64,000 nucleotides of DNA. It comes from a filamentous cyanobacterium CCT1. GTDB taxonomy: Bacteria; Cyanobacteriota; Cyanobacteriia; Phormidesmidales; Phormidesmidaceae. The DNA is taken from contig PYER01000003.1 in NCBI GenBank assembly GCA_003017855.1, forward strand, positions 1-64,000, in the 5' to 3' direction. The notes beneath the pieces are model-generated. The model had not been told where the DNA came from. It saw nothing but the letters and a program-made list of their open reading frames with translations, and made no database searches. The position numbers and the translations under genes are program-made. Of the stretch, positions 39,777 to 50,349 are shown piece by piece (within the stretch, counting starts at the first letter, position 1; each line of letters opens with the position of its first letter).

Positions 39777-40298
39777 TTAAAAGGAAGGAAGGGAGATACC
39801 GTCTAGCCCATCCTGCTCGAGGGTAGGTAGCTCAAGACGCTGGCTGCGGCGTGTCCGCATGGCCAATCGGTAGCTCACGCTCTGGAGTTCAGCCTGAAGC
39901 TGTCGATTTTCGCGCTGAATTTCGGCGACGCGCTGCTTAACGGCGGCCATACGATCGGCAAACTTCTGCCGATAGACCGTGGGCAGCTCCTGCACCACCT
40001 GCTCCAGCATGCGGGTGCGATCGGTGAGTTCCTGCACCGTTTGTCGCAGCTGCAGCACTTCGCTGTCGCGCTCTTCGAGCTGACCCTGGTAAAAGTCAAT
40101 TTGCTTTTCAACGCCGCGTAGCTGTTCGCGCAGCGCCGACATCTCGGCCTGGTGCTGCTCAGACACTTCAGGGCTGGGCACAAACCCAGCGTTGCCCTTA
40201 ACCAGCCGAAACAGCTCCTGCGACAGCTGCTGCACTAGCTGGTCGCGAATGGCTAACTCCGACTCAATCCGGGCGATTTCGGCCTGATGTTCGTTCAT
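39777..40298 (-). CDS. coiled-coil hypothetical protein
   Basis: MNEHQAEIARIESELAIRDQLVQQLSQELFRLVKGN heptad-rich. Confidence 0.75.
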   Translation of the reverse strand: MNEHQAEIARIESELAIRDQLVQQLSQELFRLVKGNAGFVPSPEVSEQHQAEMSALREQLRGVEKQIDFYQGQLEERDSEVLQLRQTVQELTDRTRMLEQVVQELPTVYRQKFADRMAAVKQRVAEIQRENRQLQAELQSVSYRLAMRTRRSQRLELPTLEQDGLDGISLPSF

Positions 40299-40734
40299 GT
40301 CTGAATATGAAGACTGCGCCACGAGACTACTACTCCCACACCTACAACTAAACCTACTACTCGATGCCCCAAAGCCTGAATTATCAACCTCCCCTGGCTT
40401 GTTAACCGGGCACATCGACAGCCTAAATTAGCTATCGCCAGTGGTCTGAGCAGACTCAGAAACCAGGGAGGATAAGTTGCTGCTAATTTATAACACCTGT
40501 CAGAAAAGTTGGCACACCAAATTGTGGTGAAAATTAGCGCACGGCCAGAGACATGCCAGAAACTACTGCCATACCCCTCAGAAGCTGTCAATTAACTGTT
40601 GGCGCAGGAATCAGCGGCTACAGCCCCCAGGTATTCTTTGGGTCGAGCGTAGCAGCGTTGATGGGCTTCGGGTTGTGGTCAAAATTGATGACACTCCCTA
40701 ATACGAAATCCTGACTGGCTATACCTGATTGGCC

Positions 40735-40760
40735 GAGGGCAAACCACCGTTTGCCCCTAC
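40735..40760. repeat. GTTTGCCCCTAC-type palindrome
   Basis: gagggcaaac cacc gtttgcccctac. Confidence 0.7.
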
Positions 40761-40879
40761 AGGTTGGTCTGCTGGATATCAGGGGCGTGGAATTCGGATT
40801 CGGTATAAGACAATGCCGCTGGTCATTCTCACCCGGGGGCAAAATGACCAGCGGCAGGTTGTGGAAAATCGGTAGATGG

Positions 40880-41236
40880 TTACTCTTCTTCGCTAGCAGC
40901 AACTTCTGCCATCGGTTCTTCAACCTCAGCGGGCAGAGGTTCGTCAGACTCTTGCTTAACCGTCAAAAATCGAATGACTTCGTCGCTGAGGCGCATGGCT
41001 CGCTCCAAGGGGGCGATCGCGGCCCCAGGCCCGGTGTAGTTCATCTGAATATAGATGCCCTCGCGATTGCGGTCGATCTCGTAGGCGAGGCGGCGCTTGC
41101 CCCGGTGCTGGGTCTCTAAGATAGAAGCGCCCTGATCCTTCAGCATGGTCTGGTATTTGCCGATGGTGGCATCAATGGCCTCATCGTTGAGGTCGGGCCG
41201 CAAAATGTACATGGTTTCGTACATGTAAGCTTTCAT
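40880..41236 (-). CDS. rpsF: 30S ribosomal protein S6
   Basis: [49 protein letters not shown]. Confidence 0.97.
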   Translation of the reverse strand: MKAYMYETMYILRPDLNDEAIDATIGKYQTMLKDQGASILETQHRGKRRLAYEIDRNREGIYIQMNYTGPGAAIAPLERAMRLSDEVIRFLTVKQESDEPLPAEVEEPMAEVAASEEE

Positions 41237-41412
41237 AAACACTCCTTGTGGACATAGTGGCCTTTAGCAGCCAAAAATAGGCATAAATAAGCGCTAATGG
41301 CGATCGCCACCCCGCACTTACCCACGCCTTAGGTATTGGCGCAAAGACAAGGATCTACAATCATACCAAGAATTAGCAGGCCCAGAGTTAGAAAATCAAG
41401 AGTTAGAAAATT

Positions 41413-42189
41413 ATGGCGCAACGCTACGTTAGGGTTCAGTCTCAGACCGGGCAACTGCACTATGGGCTGCTGCGCCCCGATCGCAGCGTGCAGGTGCTCG
41501 ACGCGCCGCCGTGGCTCCAGGGGCAGCCCACCGAGGTCGAGCTACTGCCCGGTAGCTATGACCTGCTGGCTCCCTGCGCTCCGTCTAAGGTGGTGGCCGT
41601 CGGCAAAAACTACCCTGACCACGCGGCCGAGATGGGAACCGCAACCCCGCCCGAACCCCTGCTGTTTATCAAGCCCTCGACGGCGGTAACGGCAGCGGGA
41701 GCTCCCGTTTATTACCCCAACCAGTCGGCCCAGGTTGACTATGAAGGCGAACTGGCGGTGGTCATCGGCGATCGCTGCGCCCACGTGCCCCCCGACGAAG
41801 CCCGCGCCAAAATCTGGGGCTACACCATCGCCAACGACATTACCGCTCGCGACCTGCAAAAGCGCGATGGCCAGTGGACTCGGGCCAAAGGCTTCGACAC
41901 CTTTTGCCCGTTGGGGCCGTGGATTGTGCGCGAACTTAGCCCTGGGGCCAGGCTGCAAACCTTTCTCAACGATCAAGACACGCCCGTGCAGTCTGCCTCA
42001 GTCGATGAAATGACCTTCAGCCCTGACTATTTGGTGGCCTACATCAGCGAGATTATGACCCTGCTGCCGGGAGACGTGATTTTAACTGGCACCCCCGCCG
42101 GAGTTGGCCCTCTGACAGTGGGTGATCAGGTCAGAGTGGCGATCGAAGGCATTGGCATGCTCGACAATACCGTAGCGCTGAGGCCCTAG
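41413..42189 (+). CDS. fumarylacetoacetate hydrolase family protein
   Basis: KVVAVGKNYPDHAAEM...YEGELAVVIGDRC...GYTIANDITARDLQ...GDVILTGTPAGVGPL. Confidence 0.95.
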   Translation: MAQRYVRVQSQTGQLHYGLLRPDRSVQVLDAPPWLQGQPTEVELLPGSYDLLAPCAPSKVVAVGKNYPDHAAEMGTATPPEPLLFIKPSTAVTAAGAPVYYPNQSAQVDYEGELAVVIGDRCAHVPPDEARAKIWGYTIANDITARDLQKRDGQWTRAKGFDTFCPLGPWIVRELSPGARLQTFLNDQDTPVQSASVDEMTFSPDYLVAYISEIMTLLPGDVILTGTPAGVGPLTVGDQVRVAIEGIGMLDNTVALRP

Positions 42190-42250
42190 GCGTGTCATCA
42201 ATTCTGGCAGCAATCGATTAACCCATCAGTGCTGCCAGCCCGACCCGAAA
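42188..42250. repeat. dispersed repeat family B, copy 1
   Basis: aggcgtgtcatcaattctggcagcaatcgattaacccatcagtgctgccagcccgacccgaaa. Confidence 0.7.
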
Positions 42251-42310
42251 GACAAGCTAGGGGCTGTAATCGGTGGTTTTTGGATATCAGTAGTCAATTG
42301 ATGACCGCCC

Positions 42311-42805
42311 CTAGCGCACCTGCATGTGCACCGCATCTGAAATAGTGGGAATTTCGGCGTAGAGGCCGCGAAAAGTCTGCACGAGGGAGAAGCCCACCGA
42401 AATGAGCATGCCCAGGAACAGCACATTCGAGAGGGTGCTAAACAGCAGTTCCCCAAACACGCTGGGGTCGAGCAGGCTGAGAATCAGGCTAAACACCGCC
42501 AAAATAATGCTCAGCAGAATTGCCTGCATGGTGTTGAAGCGAATGAATCGACTGATATTTTCGTTGCGGACCACCAGTAAAATGAGGGCAAAAAATACGA
42601 TTAGCCCAAAGAAGGGAATCGTGCGCTCTAGGGTGCCGTAGACCGTAATCAGCGGGGCCAGGGGCAGCAGCAGAAACCCAAACACCGGAAACTGGCTGAT
42701 CAGCTGCAGTCCGTAGGGCAGTCCAGCGGTAACCGGCAAGATGTACGGTAGGGCCGCCAGAATGCGATCCAGAATAGTGGGGTTGGGGGAACTGCTCCAG
42801 GTCAT
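42311..42805 (-). CDS. Tic20-like membrane protein
   Basis: DRILAALPYILPVTAGLPYGLQLISQFPVFGFLLLPLAPLITVYGTL, 4 TM. Confidence 0.88.
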   Translation of the reverse strand: MTWSSSPNPTILDRILAALPYILPVTAGLPYGLQLISQFPVFGFLLLPLAPLITVYGTLERTIPFFGLIVFFALILLVVRNENISRFIRFNTMQAILLSIILAVFSLILSLLDPSVFGELLFSTLSNVLFLGMLISVGFSLVQTFRGLYAEIPTISDAVHMQVR

Positions 42806-42887
42806 GAATTTTCTCCAAACAAACTCTAAGGGCTACCGGGCTATAGCCTTACCATATCGTAAATCTATAATTTGCCGGAGTAGCCTA

Positions 42888-42950
42888 AGGCGTATCATCA
42901 ATTCTAGCCACGATCCTTATCCCGTCAGCGCTGCCACGCTCGACCCAAAA
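42888..42950. repeat. dispersed repeat family B, copy 2
   Basis: aggcgtatcatcaattctagccacgatccttatcccgtcagcgctgccacgctcgacccaaaa. Confidence 0.7.
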
Positions 42951-43041
42951 ATAGGCCAGTGGAGTTCAGAATTTGAAGTGCATGGTTTAAGCCCTGCCGT
43001 GAACCGCATACCTTAAACCCTGAACCCTAGCCCTTTCACGT

Positions 43042-43227
43042 CTACTCAATATCGGCGACTCGAAAGCCCATCTGGCACTCAAACTGGGTCGGCTGCGCCT
43101 GGTCTAACCCCGCCACACGCCGACCACAGCGCAGTACCCCCTGCTGCCAGCGGGGCTGACCGTGGCGATCGGCCATTAGGCAGTTGCAGCACACCGTCTG
43201 GGGTGAAATCAGTTGGTTATCCGTCAT
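43042..43227 (-). CDS. small cysteine-containing hypothetical protein
   Basis: MTDNQLISPQTVCCNCLMADRHGQPRWQQGVLRCGRRV. Confidence 0.55.
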   Translation of the reverse strand: MTDNQLISPQTVCCNCLMADRHGQPRWQQGVLRCGRRVAGLDQAQPTQFECQMGFRVADIE

Positions 43228-43597
43228 CATGACCAACATTGCGGCTACCTCCCGTGGGCCAGGGTTAACCTGTTCTTCTCTTAATCTTAGAATGCCTTAT
43301 AAACCCTGCTGTGTATTGGCATACGCAATCAAACGCAAACAGATAGGGCTACCGCTTGTCAAGTAGAGGTAGCCCTATCCGTCAGGCCCAGTCGAGTGTG
43401 ATTCTAAATCCGCCCTGGCTATCCCCGGCTGGGCTGGGCAAACACCGTCTGCCCGTGTGCAAGCCGCTTGTCTAAAACCGGGGTTATGCAGTTTGGATGG
43501 GGGTATGAGTCGAGGCGATTCGCAAAGCGTGTAGCCTGCGGCGTCCCAGAAACGGGAGCCGATTCGGAGCGAGTATCTTTTCAGAAATTGCCGCCCG

Positions 43598-45007
43598 CTA
43601 TTCTTTGGCCTTGCTGACCTCTCGCGACTCAGACGCCGGACCTTTGCGCTTTTTAGGCAGCGGCACGCCCCGCTCAGACACATCTGCATCGCTGCTGTGG
43701 TGCTCCCGCTGCCAGGCGGGCACGGTCTGGTCGTAGGCCATTTGCAGCGCTGCCGCCGCTACAGTTCGCAGATCGTACTCCTCGCTGAGCTGCGACACAA
43801 TGGGCAAAAACGATGCCAGCCGCTCGCTGGTGATGGCCTCACGCACCTGACTGCGCAGCCGCTCCAGGTTGCGAGCGGCGATTTCAGCCCGGGTGGGAAT
43901 TTTCATCAGGGTCATGGGCTGCTTGGTGTGGCGCTCAATCTGCCGCAGCTTGTACTTCTCCAGGGGGGTAACCAGGGAAATCGCTACCCCGTGCTTACCG
44001 GCCCGCCCGGTACGACCAATGCGGTGGACGTAGTTTTCCATGGCGTCGGGCATGTCGAAGTTGATCACGTGGGTGAGGTCATCGACGTGCAGGCCGCGGG
44101 CGGCGATATCGGTGGCGACGACCAGCTTCACCTGCTGCTGGCGGAACCGCATCATTAGCCGTTCGCGCTGGGACTGGCTGAGGTCGCCGTGGTACTCGTC
44201 CACACTGTAGCCCGCCGCCTGGAGCTGGCGGGTAAGGTCGCCAGCGGTGCGACGGGTGCGCACAAAGATAATCGCGGTCTCAGGATCTTCTAGCTCCAGA
44301 ATGGGCTGGAGGGCGCGCACCTTGGTCCAGCCGCGCGGCACGATGTAGCTCACCTGCTGAATTTGCTTGGGCGAGGCCTTGGGCGACTGCACCGTCACCG
44401 TCACCGGGGAGTGGAGATACTTGGTGGCCAGCTCGCGAATTTCGGGAGCCATGGTGGCGGAGAAGAAGGCGGTTTGCCGATTGGCTGGGGCCTTGCTAAG
44501 AATTTTTTCGACGTCTTGAATAAAGCCCATGTTGAGCATTTCGTCGGCTTCATCGAGCACTAGCCAGCCTAGGCTGTTGAGCGACAGGCTGCCCCGGTTG
44601 AGCAGGTCGAGCACGCGCCCTGGAGTGCCCACCACAATCTGAGTGCCCCGATTGAGCTGCTCCTGCTGACGCTCGATGGACTGCCCGCCGTAGAGAGCCA
44701 GCACCTTAGGGCGACCGCTGATGCGAAAGCCGCGCATGGCCTGGCATACCTGAATAGCTAGTTCGCGGGTAGGGGTAAGCACCAGCGCCTGCACCGCCGG
44801 GTTGCTAGGGTCAACCTGCTCCATCAGCGGCAGGGCAAAGGCGGCAGTTTTACCGGTGCCGGTTTGGGCCTGGCCAATCAGATCGCGCCCCGAGAGCAGG
44901 TGGGGAATGGCCTCCGCCTGAATGGCCGTGGGTTCTGCATAGCCCATGCTCTCTAAATGGCTAACACGGGCTTCTGACAACCCCAGGCTAGTGAACGATA
45001 AGGTCAT
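43598..45007 (-). CDS. DEAD-box ATP-dependent RNA helicase (DeaD/CrhR-like)
   Basis: [42 protein letters not shown]. Confidence 0.96.
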   Translation of the reverse strand: MTLSFTSLGLSEARVSHLESMGYAEPTAIQAEAIPHLLSGRDLIGQAQTGTGKTAAFALPLMEQVDPSNPAVQALVLTPTRELAIQVCQAMRGFRISGRPKVLALYGGQSIERQQEQLNRGTQIVVGTPGRVLDLLNRGSLSLNSLGWLVLDEADEMLNMGFIQDVEKILSKAPANRQTAFFSATMAPEIRELATKYLHSPVTVTVQSPKASPKQIQQVSYIVPRGWTKVRALQPILELEDPETAIIFVRTRRTAGDLTRQLQAAGYSVDEYHGDLSQSQRERLMMRFRQQQVKLVVATDIAARGLHVDDLTHVINFDMPDAMENYVHRIGRTGRAGKHGVAISLVTPLEKYKLRQIERHTKQPMTLMKIPTRAEIAARNLERLRSQVREAITSERLASFLPIVSQLSEEYDLRTVAAAALQMAYDQTVPAWQREHHSSDADVSERGVPLPKKRKGPASESREVSKAKE

Positions 45008-45063
45008 AGTGGTTCCTCGGGACGATGGACAAAGGGTACGGGGCAAACGGGTGGGGACAGAAC

Positions 45064-46419
45064 TTAGTGGGCTAGGCTCAGAGAAGGCTCTGGCGCTGAA
45101 CCTACAGGAACAACTTCTCCAAATAGGTCATAGGTATCGGCGGCGGTGATGGTGACGGGCCCGATCGCGTCGAGGGGAGCGGCCCCCGTCACATAGACCA
45201 GGCCGTCTACCTCGGGGGCAAAGCGGGCCGATCGCCCGATCGCCATGCCTGTGGCCGGGTTTTCCTGCTCGATCAGCACATCGACTACGCGACCAATGTG
45301 AGCCCGGTTGTGCTCCCAGGCGATCGGCTGCTGGGCCAGCATCAGGATTTCGCGACGGCGATCGCGCTCGGCCTGAGGCACCTGGTTGGGCAGGTCGTAG
45401 GCGGGGGTGCCCTCCTCCGCAGAAAAGCTAAATACGCCCACGTGGTCAAATCGATGCCGCTCGACGAAGGCCAGCAGATGCTCGAAGTGAGCCTCGGTTT
45501 CGCCCGGAAACCCGACGATAAACGTCGTTCGCAGCACAGCCTCGGGCAGAGCCTCTTTGATGCGGTGAATGACGTTGTCGTTGACCTGACCCTGCCAGGG
45601 GCGGTTCATGGCCCGCAGCACCTCGGGGTGCGAGTGCTGCAGCGGCAGATCAAGGTAGGGCAGCACGTTGGGGGTTTCGCGAATGGCGGCGATTACCTCG
45701 GAGGTGAGCCCGGTGGGGTAGGCGTAGTGCATCCGAATCCAGGGCACATCCACGTCGCCCAGGGCGCGCAGCAGCTCGGCCAGGCGGGGCTTGCCGTAGA
45801 TATCTAGCCCGTAGTTGGTGGTGATTTGGGAGATCAGCACCAGCTCCTGCACCCCCTCGGCGGCGAGTTGGTGGGCCTCGGCCACAATCGACTCAATGGT
45901 GCGCGATCGCTGGTTGCCGCGCAGGTGCGGAATAATGCAGAAAGCGCAGCGGTAGTCGCAGCCCTCGGCCACCCGCAGGTAGGCCACGCTGGAGGCGGTA
46001 GTGCGGTAGCGGGGCACCGTTTCGTCAGCAATATAGGTGGGCTCCGGCGAAACCAGCTTCACCCGTTCGCCCGCTTCGGCCCGCTCGATCACCTCGACAA
46101 TGCGGTTGTAGTCGCCTGTCCCAACCAGGGCCACGGCTTCGGGAATTTCTTCCAGCAGTTCGTGCTGAAAGTGCTGGGCCAGGCAGCCCGTAATCACGAC
46201 TTTCTTTTGGGCAGTGGCCAGCTCGACCAGGGTGCGCACCGACTCTTCCCGCGCCGCTTCGATAAAGCTACAGGTGTTGACCACCACGTAGTCGGCCAGC
46301 TCTTCGTTGGCGTCGACCTGATAGCCAGCCTGCACCAGCAGCCCCAGCATGTGCTCGGTATCGACCCGGTTCTTCTCGCAGCCCAGGTGGTTAAATGCAA
46401 CCGTTGGCTTTAGCCCCAT
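45064..46419 (-). CDS. rimO: ribosomal protein S12 methylthiotransferase
   Basis: [16 protein letters not shown], radical [18 protein letters not shown]-like C-terminus. Confidence 0.95.
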   Translation of the reverse strand: MGLKPTVAFNHLGCEKNRVDTEHMLGLLVQAGYQVDANEELADYVVVNTCSFIEAAREESVRTLVELATAQKKVVITGCLAQHFQHELLEEIPEAVALVGTGDYNRIVEVIERAEAGERVKLVSPEPTYIADETVPRYRTTASSVAYLRVAEGCDYRCAFCIIPHLRGNQRSRTIESIVAEAHQLAAEGVQELVLISQITTNYGLDIYGKPRLAELLRALGDVDVPWIRMHYAYPTGLTSEVIAAIRETPNVLPYLDLPLQHSHPEVLRAMNRPWQGQVNDNVIHRIKEALPEAVLRTTFIVGFPGETEAHFEHLLAFVERHRFDHVGVFSFSAEEGTPAYDLPNQVPQAERDRRREILMLAQQPIAWEHNRAHIGRVVDVLIEQENPATGMAIGRSARFAPEVDGLVYVTGAAPLDAIGPVTITAADTYDLFGEVVPVGSAPEPSLSLAH

Positions 46420-46800
46420 GGTGTCCTTTGTGTCTCGTATAATCTATAAACACGCCAATTCTGCCAAAAGCTTGGGGTCGGTGACTCAACCGCCCCCAGG
46501 CGATCGCGCAATACGCTAGCAAACGCTGACATTCCTAACGCCACACCCTGAACATTACAGCTCTGGCATCCATCAATCCTGTGTTGACGAATTGCCCAGC
46601 AAATCTTTTGGCCAATGGCACCAGGGGGCAATACAAATTAACACTCATAAATAATACAACACAAAAGCAGGGGGTGGCCTAAATCGGGTCCCAGGGGTTG
46701 ATATGCTGATAGGGTCGGTTGGCGTTTGCCGTAGCTGGTGCTGCGGTGAGCTAAAATCACCCACTGTTCTTTACGTTCTGCGAGTCCAGGCAAAATTCAC

Positions 46801-47646
46801 GTGGACTTAATCGAAGTCTTTAACACCCCTAACCCGGTCCTCGGGGTCCTACACCTGTTGCCCCTGCCCACCTCACCCCGCTGGCAGGGGGATTTACAGG
46901 CCGTTGTCGACCGCGCTGAGCAAGAGGCCACGGCCCTCGCCTCGGGCGGCGTAAACGGCATTATTATTGAGAACTTTTTTGATGCCCCCTTTACTAAAGG
47001 TCCTGTCGATCCGGCGGTGGTCAGCGCTATGGGGTTGGTGGTGCAGCGTCTGCAAACCCTGATTACGGTACCGCTGGGTATCAATGTGCTGCGCAATGAC
47101 GCCCGCAGCGCTCTGGCGATCGCCACCTGCACCGGCGCGGCTTTCATTCGCGTCAACGTGCTGACCGGGGTGATGGCCACCGACCAGGGGCTGATCGAGG
47201 GCTGCGCCCACGACCTGCTGCGCTACCGCAAAGAGCTGGGCAGCTCGGTGCAGATTTTGGCCGACGTGCTGGTCAAGCACGCTCGCCCGCTGGGATCGCC
47301 CAACCTGACCACAGCCGTGCAGGAAACGATTCACCGGGGGTTAGCTGACGGCATTATTCTGTCGGGCTGGGCCACGGGCAGCCCCCCCAGCCTCGAAGAT
47401 CTGGAGTTGGCTAAGGCCGCTGCGGGCGATCGCCCCGTTTTCATTGGCAGCGGGGCCGACATCGACAATATTGGCACCCTGATGAAAGCCGCCGACGGCG
47501 TGATTGTCGCCAGTTCTCTCAAGCGCCAGGGCGATATTAACCAGCCTATCGACCCAATTCGGGTAGGGCAGTTTGTCGAGGCGATGCAGGAAAGTTTGCA
47601 AGCTCTGGAGGGCACCCTACCCTTGCCAACGGTAATGACCTCCTAG
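46801..47646 (+). CDS. btpA: BtpA/SgcQ family protein (photosystem I biogenesis)
   Basis: GTG start; VLGVLHLLPLPTSPRW...GVNGIIIENFFDAPF. Confidence 0.92.
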   Translation: MDLIEVFNTPNPVLGVLHLLPLPTSPRWQGDLQAVVDRAEQEATALASGGVNGIIIENFFDAPFTKGPVDPAVVSAMGLVVQRLQTLITVPLGINVLRNDARSALAIATCTGAAFIRVNVLTGVMATDQGLIEGCAHDLLRYRKELGSSVQILADVLVKHARPLGSPNLTTAVQETIHRGLADGIILSGWATGSPPSLEDLELAKAAAGDRPVFIGSGADIDNIGTLMKAADGVIVASSLKRQGDINQPIDPIRVGQFVEAMQESLQALEGTLPLPTVMTS

Positions 47647-47786
47647 AGCTGTCCCAGGGTCGCGCTGTCCACCCTCTGGCCTAGGCATTAAGATAGACAC
47701 GGGGTAAGTCACGTTTCAGCAAGCGATTGGCTACCCTGGTTGAGAATTTAGAATTTGGGTCAATTGTTGTGGAAGAGAGACGCATC

Positions 47787-48707
47787 ATGAGACGTCGTCG
47801 TCAGGAGAGCCGTTGGATTCATCGCTGGTCGCGCTGGCTGGTGGCGGGAATTGCCCTGATCGGGGCTCTGGGCACGGGCTATCTAACCATTGCCAAGCTC
47901 ACGGGCGGTGGAGCCTGCCCCACTGAAGGGTGCGATCGCGTGCTCTCTAGCCCCTGGGGTACCGTATTTGGCCAACCCTTAACGCTATTTGGCTTTCTGG
48001 CCTACGGCACCATGCTGGTGATGGCCGTTGCCCCTCTGCTGGTCAACGCTGACCAAAACAAAACGTTGCGCCAGAAGCTCGAGACCTCGACCTGGCCGCT
48101 GATGTTTATGCTGGCCTCGGCCATGCTGGTGTTTAGCGGCTACCTGATGACGGTGCTGGCCTTTGAGCTGCAGACGGCCTGTCCCTACTGCATTGGCTCG
48201 GCGCTGTTTGCCCTCTCCATGTTCGTCATTATTTTGCTGGGCAACCGCTGGGATGATCTGGGCCAGATTGCCTTTATTGGCCTCATCGTCGGCGTGGTGA
48301 CGATTGTTGCTACGCTCGCCATCTATGCCCCCATCAGCGCTGGCGATAGCCCCAGTGCTGACGTTGCCGGGCAGGCAGGGCCACCGATTACCACCGCCTC
48401 TGGCCCTGCCGAAGTCGCCCTGGCCAACCACCTCAACGACATCGGTGCCACCATGTACGGTGCCTGGTGGTGCCCCCACTGCCACGACCAAAAGCAGCTG
48501 TTTGGAGCTGAGGCTACTCAAACCTTCAACTACGTCGAGTGCGCCGAAGACGGCCAAAATCCCCAGCCCGACCTGTGCCGCGCTAAGCCCGAGATCACGG
48601 GCTTCCCCACTTGGGAAATCAACGGTGAGTTTTACTCGGGTACCCAGAGTCTGGCGCGTTTGGCCGAGCTTTCTGGCTACACCGGGCCGACTAACTTCCA
48701 GCGCTAG
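47787..48707 (+). CDS. vitamin K epoxide reductase with C-terminal thioredoxin-like domain
   Basis: TKLTGGGACPTEGCDRVLSSPWGTVFGQPLTLFGFLAYG...CPYCIGSALFA...AWWCPHCHDQKQLFG. Confidence 0.93.
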   Translation: MRRRRQESRWIHRWSRWLVAGIALIGALGTGYLTIAKLTGGGACPTEGCDRVLSSPWGTVFGQPLTLFGFLAYGTMLVMAVAPLLVNADQNKTLRQKLETSTWPLMFMLASAMLVFSGYLMTVLAFELQTACPYCIGSALFALSMFVIILLGNRWDDLGQIAFIGLIVGVVTIVATLAIYAPISAGDSPSADVAGQAGPPITTASGPAEVALANHLNDIGATMYGAWWCPHCHDQKQLFGAEATQTFNYVECAEDGQNPQPDLCRAKPEITGFPTWEINGEFYSGTQSLARLAELSGYTGPTNFQR

Positions 48708-48756
48708 CCGTTTGATTTCAAATCTGAATTACCAAACCCTGACTGAAAACCGATCT

Positions 48757-48787
48757 GGTAGGGGCATTGCGCTGTAGTGCCCCTACC
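48757..48787. repeat. GTAGGGGCA...TGCCCCTAC palindrome
   Basis: ggtaggggca ttgcgctgtag tgcccctacc. Confidence 0.8.
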
Positions 48788-48820
48788 GGTGAGGGTTTAC
48801 GGATAGGCTCTCTCTAAAAA

Positions 48821-48856
48821 TAGCCGTTCCCTTCGACTTCGCTCAGGGAACGGCTA
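48821..48856. terminator. 12-bp-stem hairpin with CTTCGACTTCGCTCAG core
   Basis: tagccgttccct tcgacttcgctc agggaacggcta, between convergent genes. Confidence 0.65.
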
Positions 48857-48921
48857 TGGCTGTTTTAATTGTTGAAAGTACCGCGTTAGAGCATCGGTAC
48901 AGTATCTAGAAGCTAACTGCG

Positions 48922-49797
48922 CTAGGCCGCTTGCCAGAGTTCGCGCACTTTGCCTTCCGGTAGCCACTGGCCCACGGCCTCAATGCGCTCTGGGGAGAGT
49001 TCATCTTTGGTGGCTGAAAATACGGCAGAGACGACAATTTCTGCGTTAACCGTTTTCGGTACGCCGGCTTCGTTGTCTACCCGCGTCAAAAACAGCTTGG
49101 AGTCAATACCGATGGGGGCTGGCCCTTTCAGCGGGGGGCGAATGCGGCTCAGCAGGCCCACGATGGGGTTTCTGTCTTTCCACAAATCAGCGACTTCCAT
49201 TTGAAGCGCTTTTTCGTCGGTGGGCAGAACCGCATCGTGTAGCTCTTCCTGCACCCGGTCGGCCTCGGCTGTGGTCATCACATCGCGCATGACGCGGAAG
49301 ACGGTCTCAGTGATATCGCGCGCATCGTAGATGTCGGGCAGCCCGCCCTTGACCTTGACCTTCTCTAAGAATGGGGTGTGCTCGTTAATCAACGGCACCT
49401 TTGGCCCTTGGTCGAGATCCTTGGGCGGATTTTCCTCCATATCCTTCAGCATGCTTTTCCCCTTCTCGGTCAGGGTCGCCCGCTTAAAGGTAATCAGGTG
49501 GGGCAGGGGGCCGTCTTCAGCACCAAAGGTATTGGCCACGCGGAAGCCGACCTCGTCTGAATCCACCACGCTGGGCACATCTTCCTGGTTGCCGTAGGCG
49601 TTGCCGGTGAATTCGGCGTCGATGTACTGCCGCTGGTTCAGGTAGTCTAAGTGACCCAGCAGGTCAGATTTGGTTAACCCCAGGCCAGTGAAATCGGTGG
49701 CAGAAAAGTTGATATCTCCTTGCCCGTCGCCTTGGTTGAACTCGTCAATCTTGCTGAGAATAATGAAAACTGCGTCGTCGCGAATAGAAATTGGCAT
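48922..49797 (-). CDS. DUF2267-like domain protein
   Basis: VFRVMRDVMTTAEADRVQEELHDAVLP...LWKDRNPIVGLLSRIRPPL. Confidence 0.7.
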   Translation of the reverse strand: MPISIRDDAVFIILSKIDEFNQGDGQGDINFSATDFTGLGLTKSDLLGHLDYLNQRQYIDAEFTGNAYGNQEDVPSVVDSDEVGFRVANTFGAEDGPLPHLITFKRATLTEKGKSMLKDMEENPPKDLDQGPKVPLINEHTPFLEKVKVKGGLPDIYDARDITETVFRVMRDVMTTAEADRVQEELHDAVLPTDEKALQMEVADLWKDRNPIVGLLSRIRPPLKGPAPIGIDSKLFLTRVDNEAGVPKTVNAEIVVSAVFSATKDELSPERIEAVGQWLPEGKVRELWQAA

Positions 49798-49860
49798 AAG
49801 GCCTCCTTTGGAGTGAAGAAATTGGTTGGTCAGCGTTGCTGCCTGGCAGCCCGATCGCCT

Positions 49861-50151
49861 CTACTCTTCGACGTACATAGGGGGTTCAACTGGAAAGTTA
49901 TCAAGTCTGCCGGCCTCATCAACGACAAACCCGTGGGATGTCGGCAGCGTGCCTTCTTCTTGAGCTGCGTAGTCTTCGATTTGCTGCTCGTTTTGCTCTA
50001 CATCCACATTGGATGGAATTTTTTCATCGTCGGGGTTGACGTCGGTGGGCTGAGCGGTTTGCACAGCCCACTGGTTGCCAGGAGCGCCACGGCCGGGTTC
50101 AGCTTCTTTAGGGTCACCGACCTGTTGAGGTCGAGTATTTTCGTCAGTCAT
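49861..50151 (-). CDS. small acidic hypothetical protein
   Basis: MTDENTRPQQVGDPKEAEPGRGAPGNQWAVQ..., RBS-preceded, same strand as upstream-region neighbour. Confidence 0.55.
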   Translation of the reverse strand: MTDENTRPQQVGDPKEAEPGRGAPGNQWAVQTAQPTDVNPDDEKIPSNVDVEQNEQQIEDYAAQEEGTLPTSHGFVVDEAGRLDNFPVEPPMYVEE

Positions 50152-50349
50152 AGGGGCTAATTGTGTATACAACTGTCGCGGTGCTGAGGCGACCCATCAC
50201 CCGATGCGATCGCTTGCCCTCAGCAATGACGACATTTCTCCGACAAGCTAACGTGGCTACCACAACGCACAACACTGTCGTTGGTAGCAGTTCATACCTA
50301 TTCGCCTTCCGCCTTTAGCTGGATTTTGAAGTGACGGGCGATCGCCAAA

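Noticed and set aside
41384-41414. Tandem agttagaaaatcaag/agttagaaaattatg before the FAH gene
   Set aside because: Two 15-nt AT-rich units only; likely simple slippage.
45826-46413. 195-aa ORF antisense to rimO
   Set aside because: Shadow frame of a conserved CDS.
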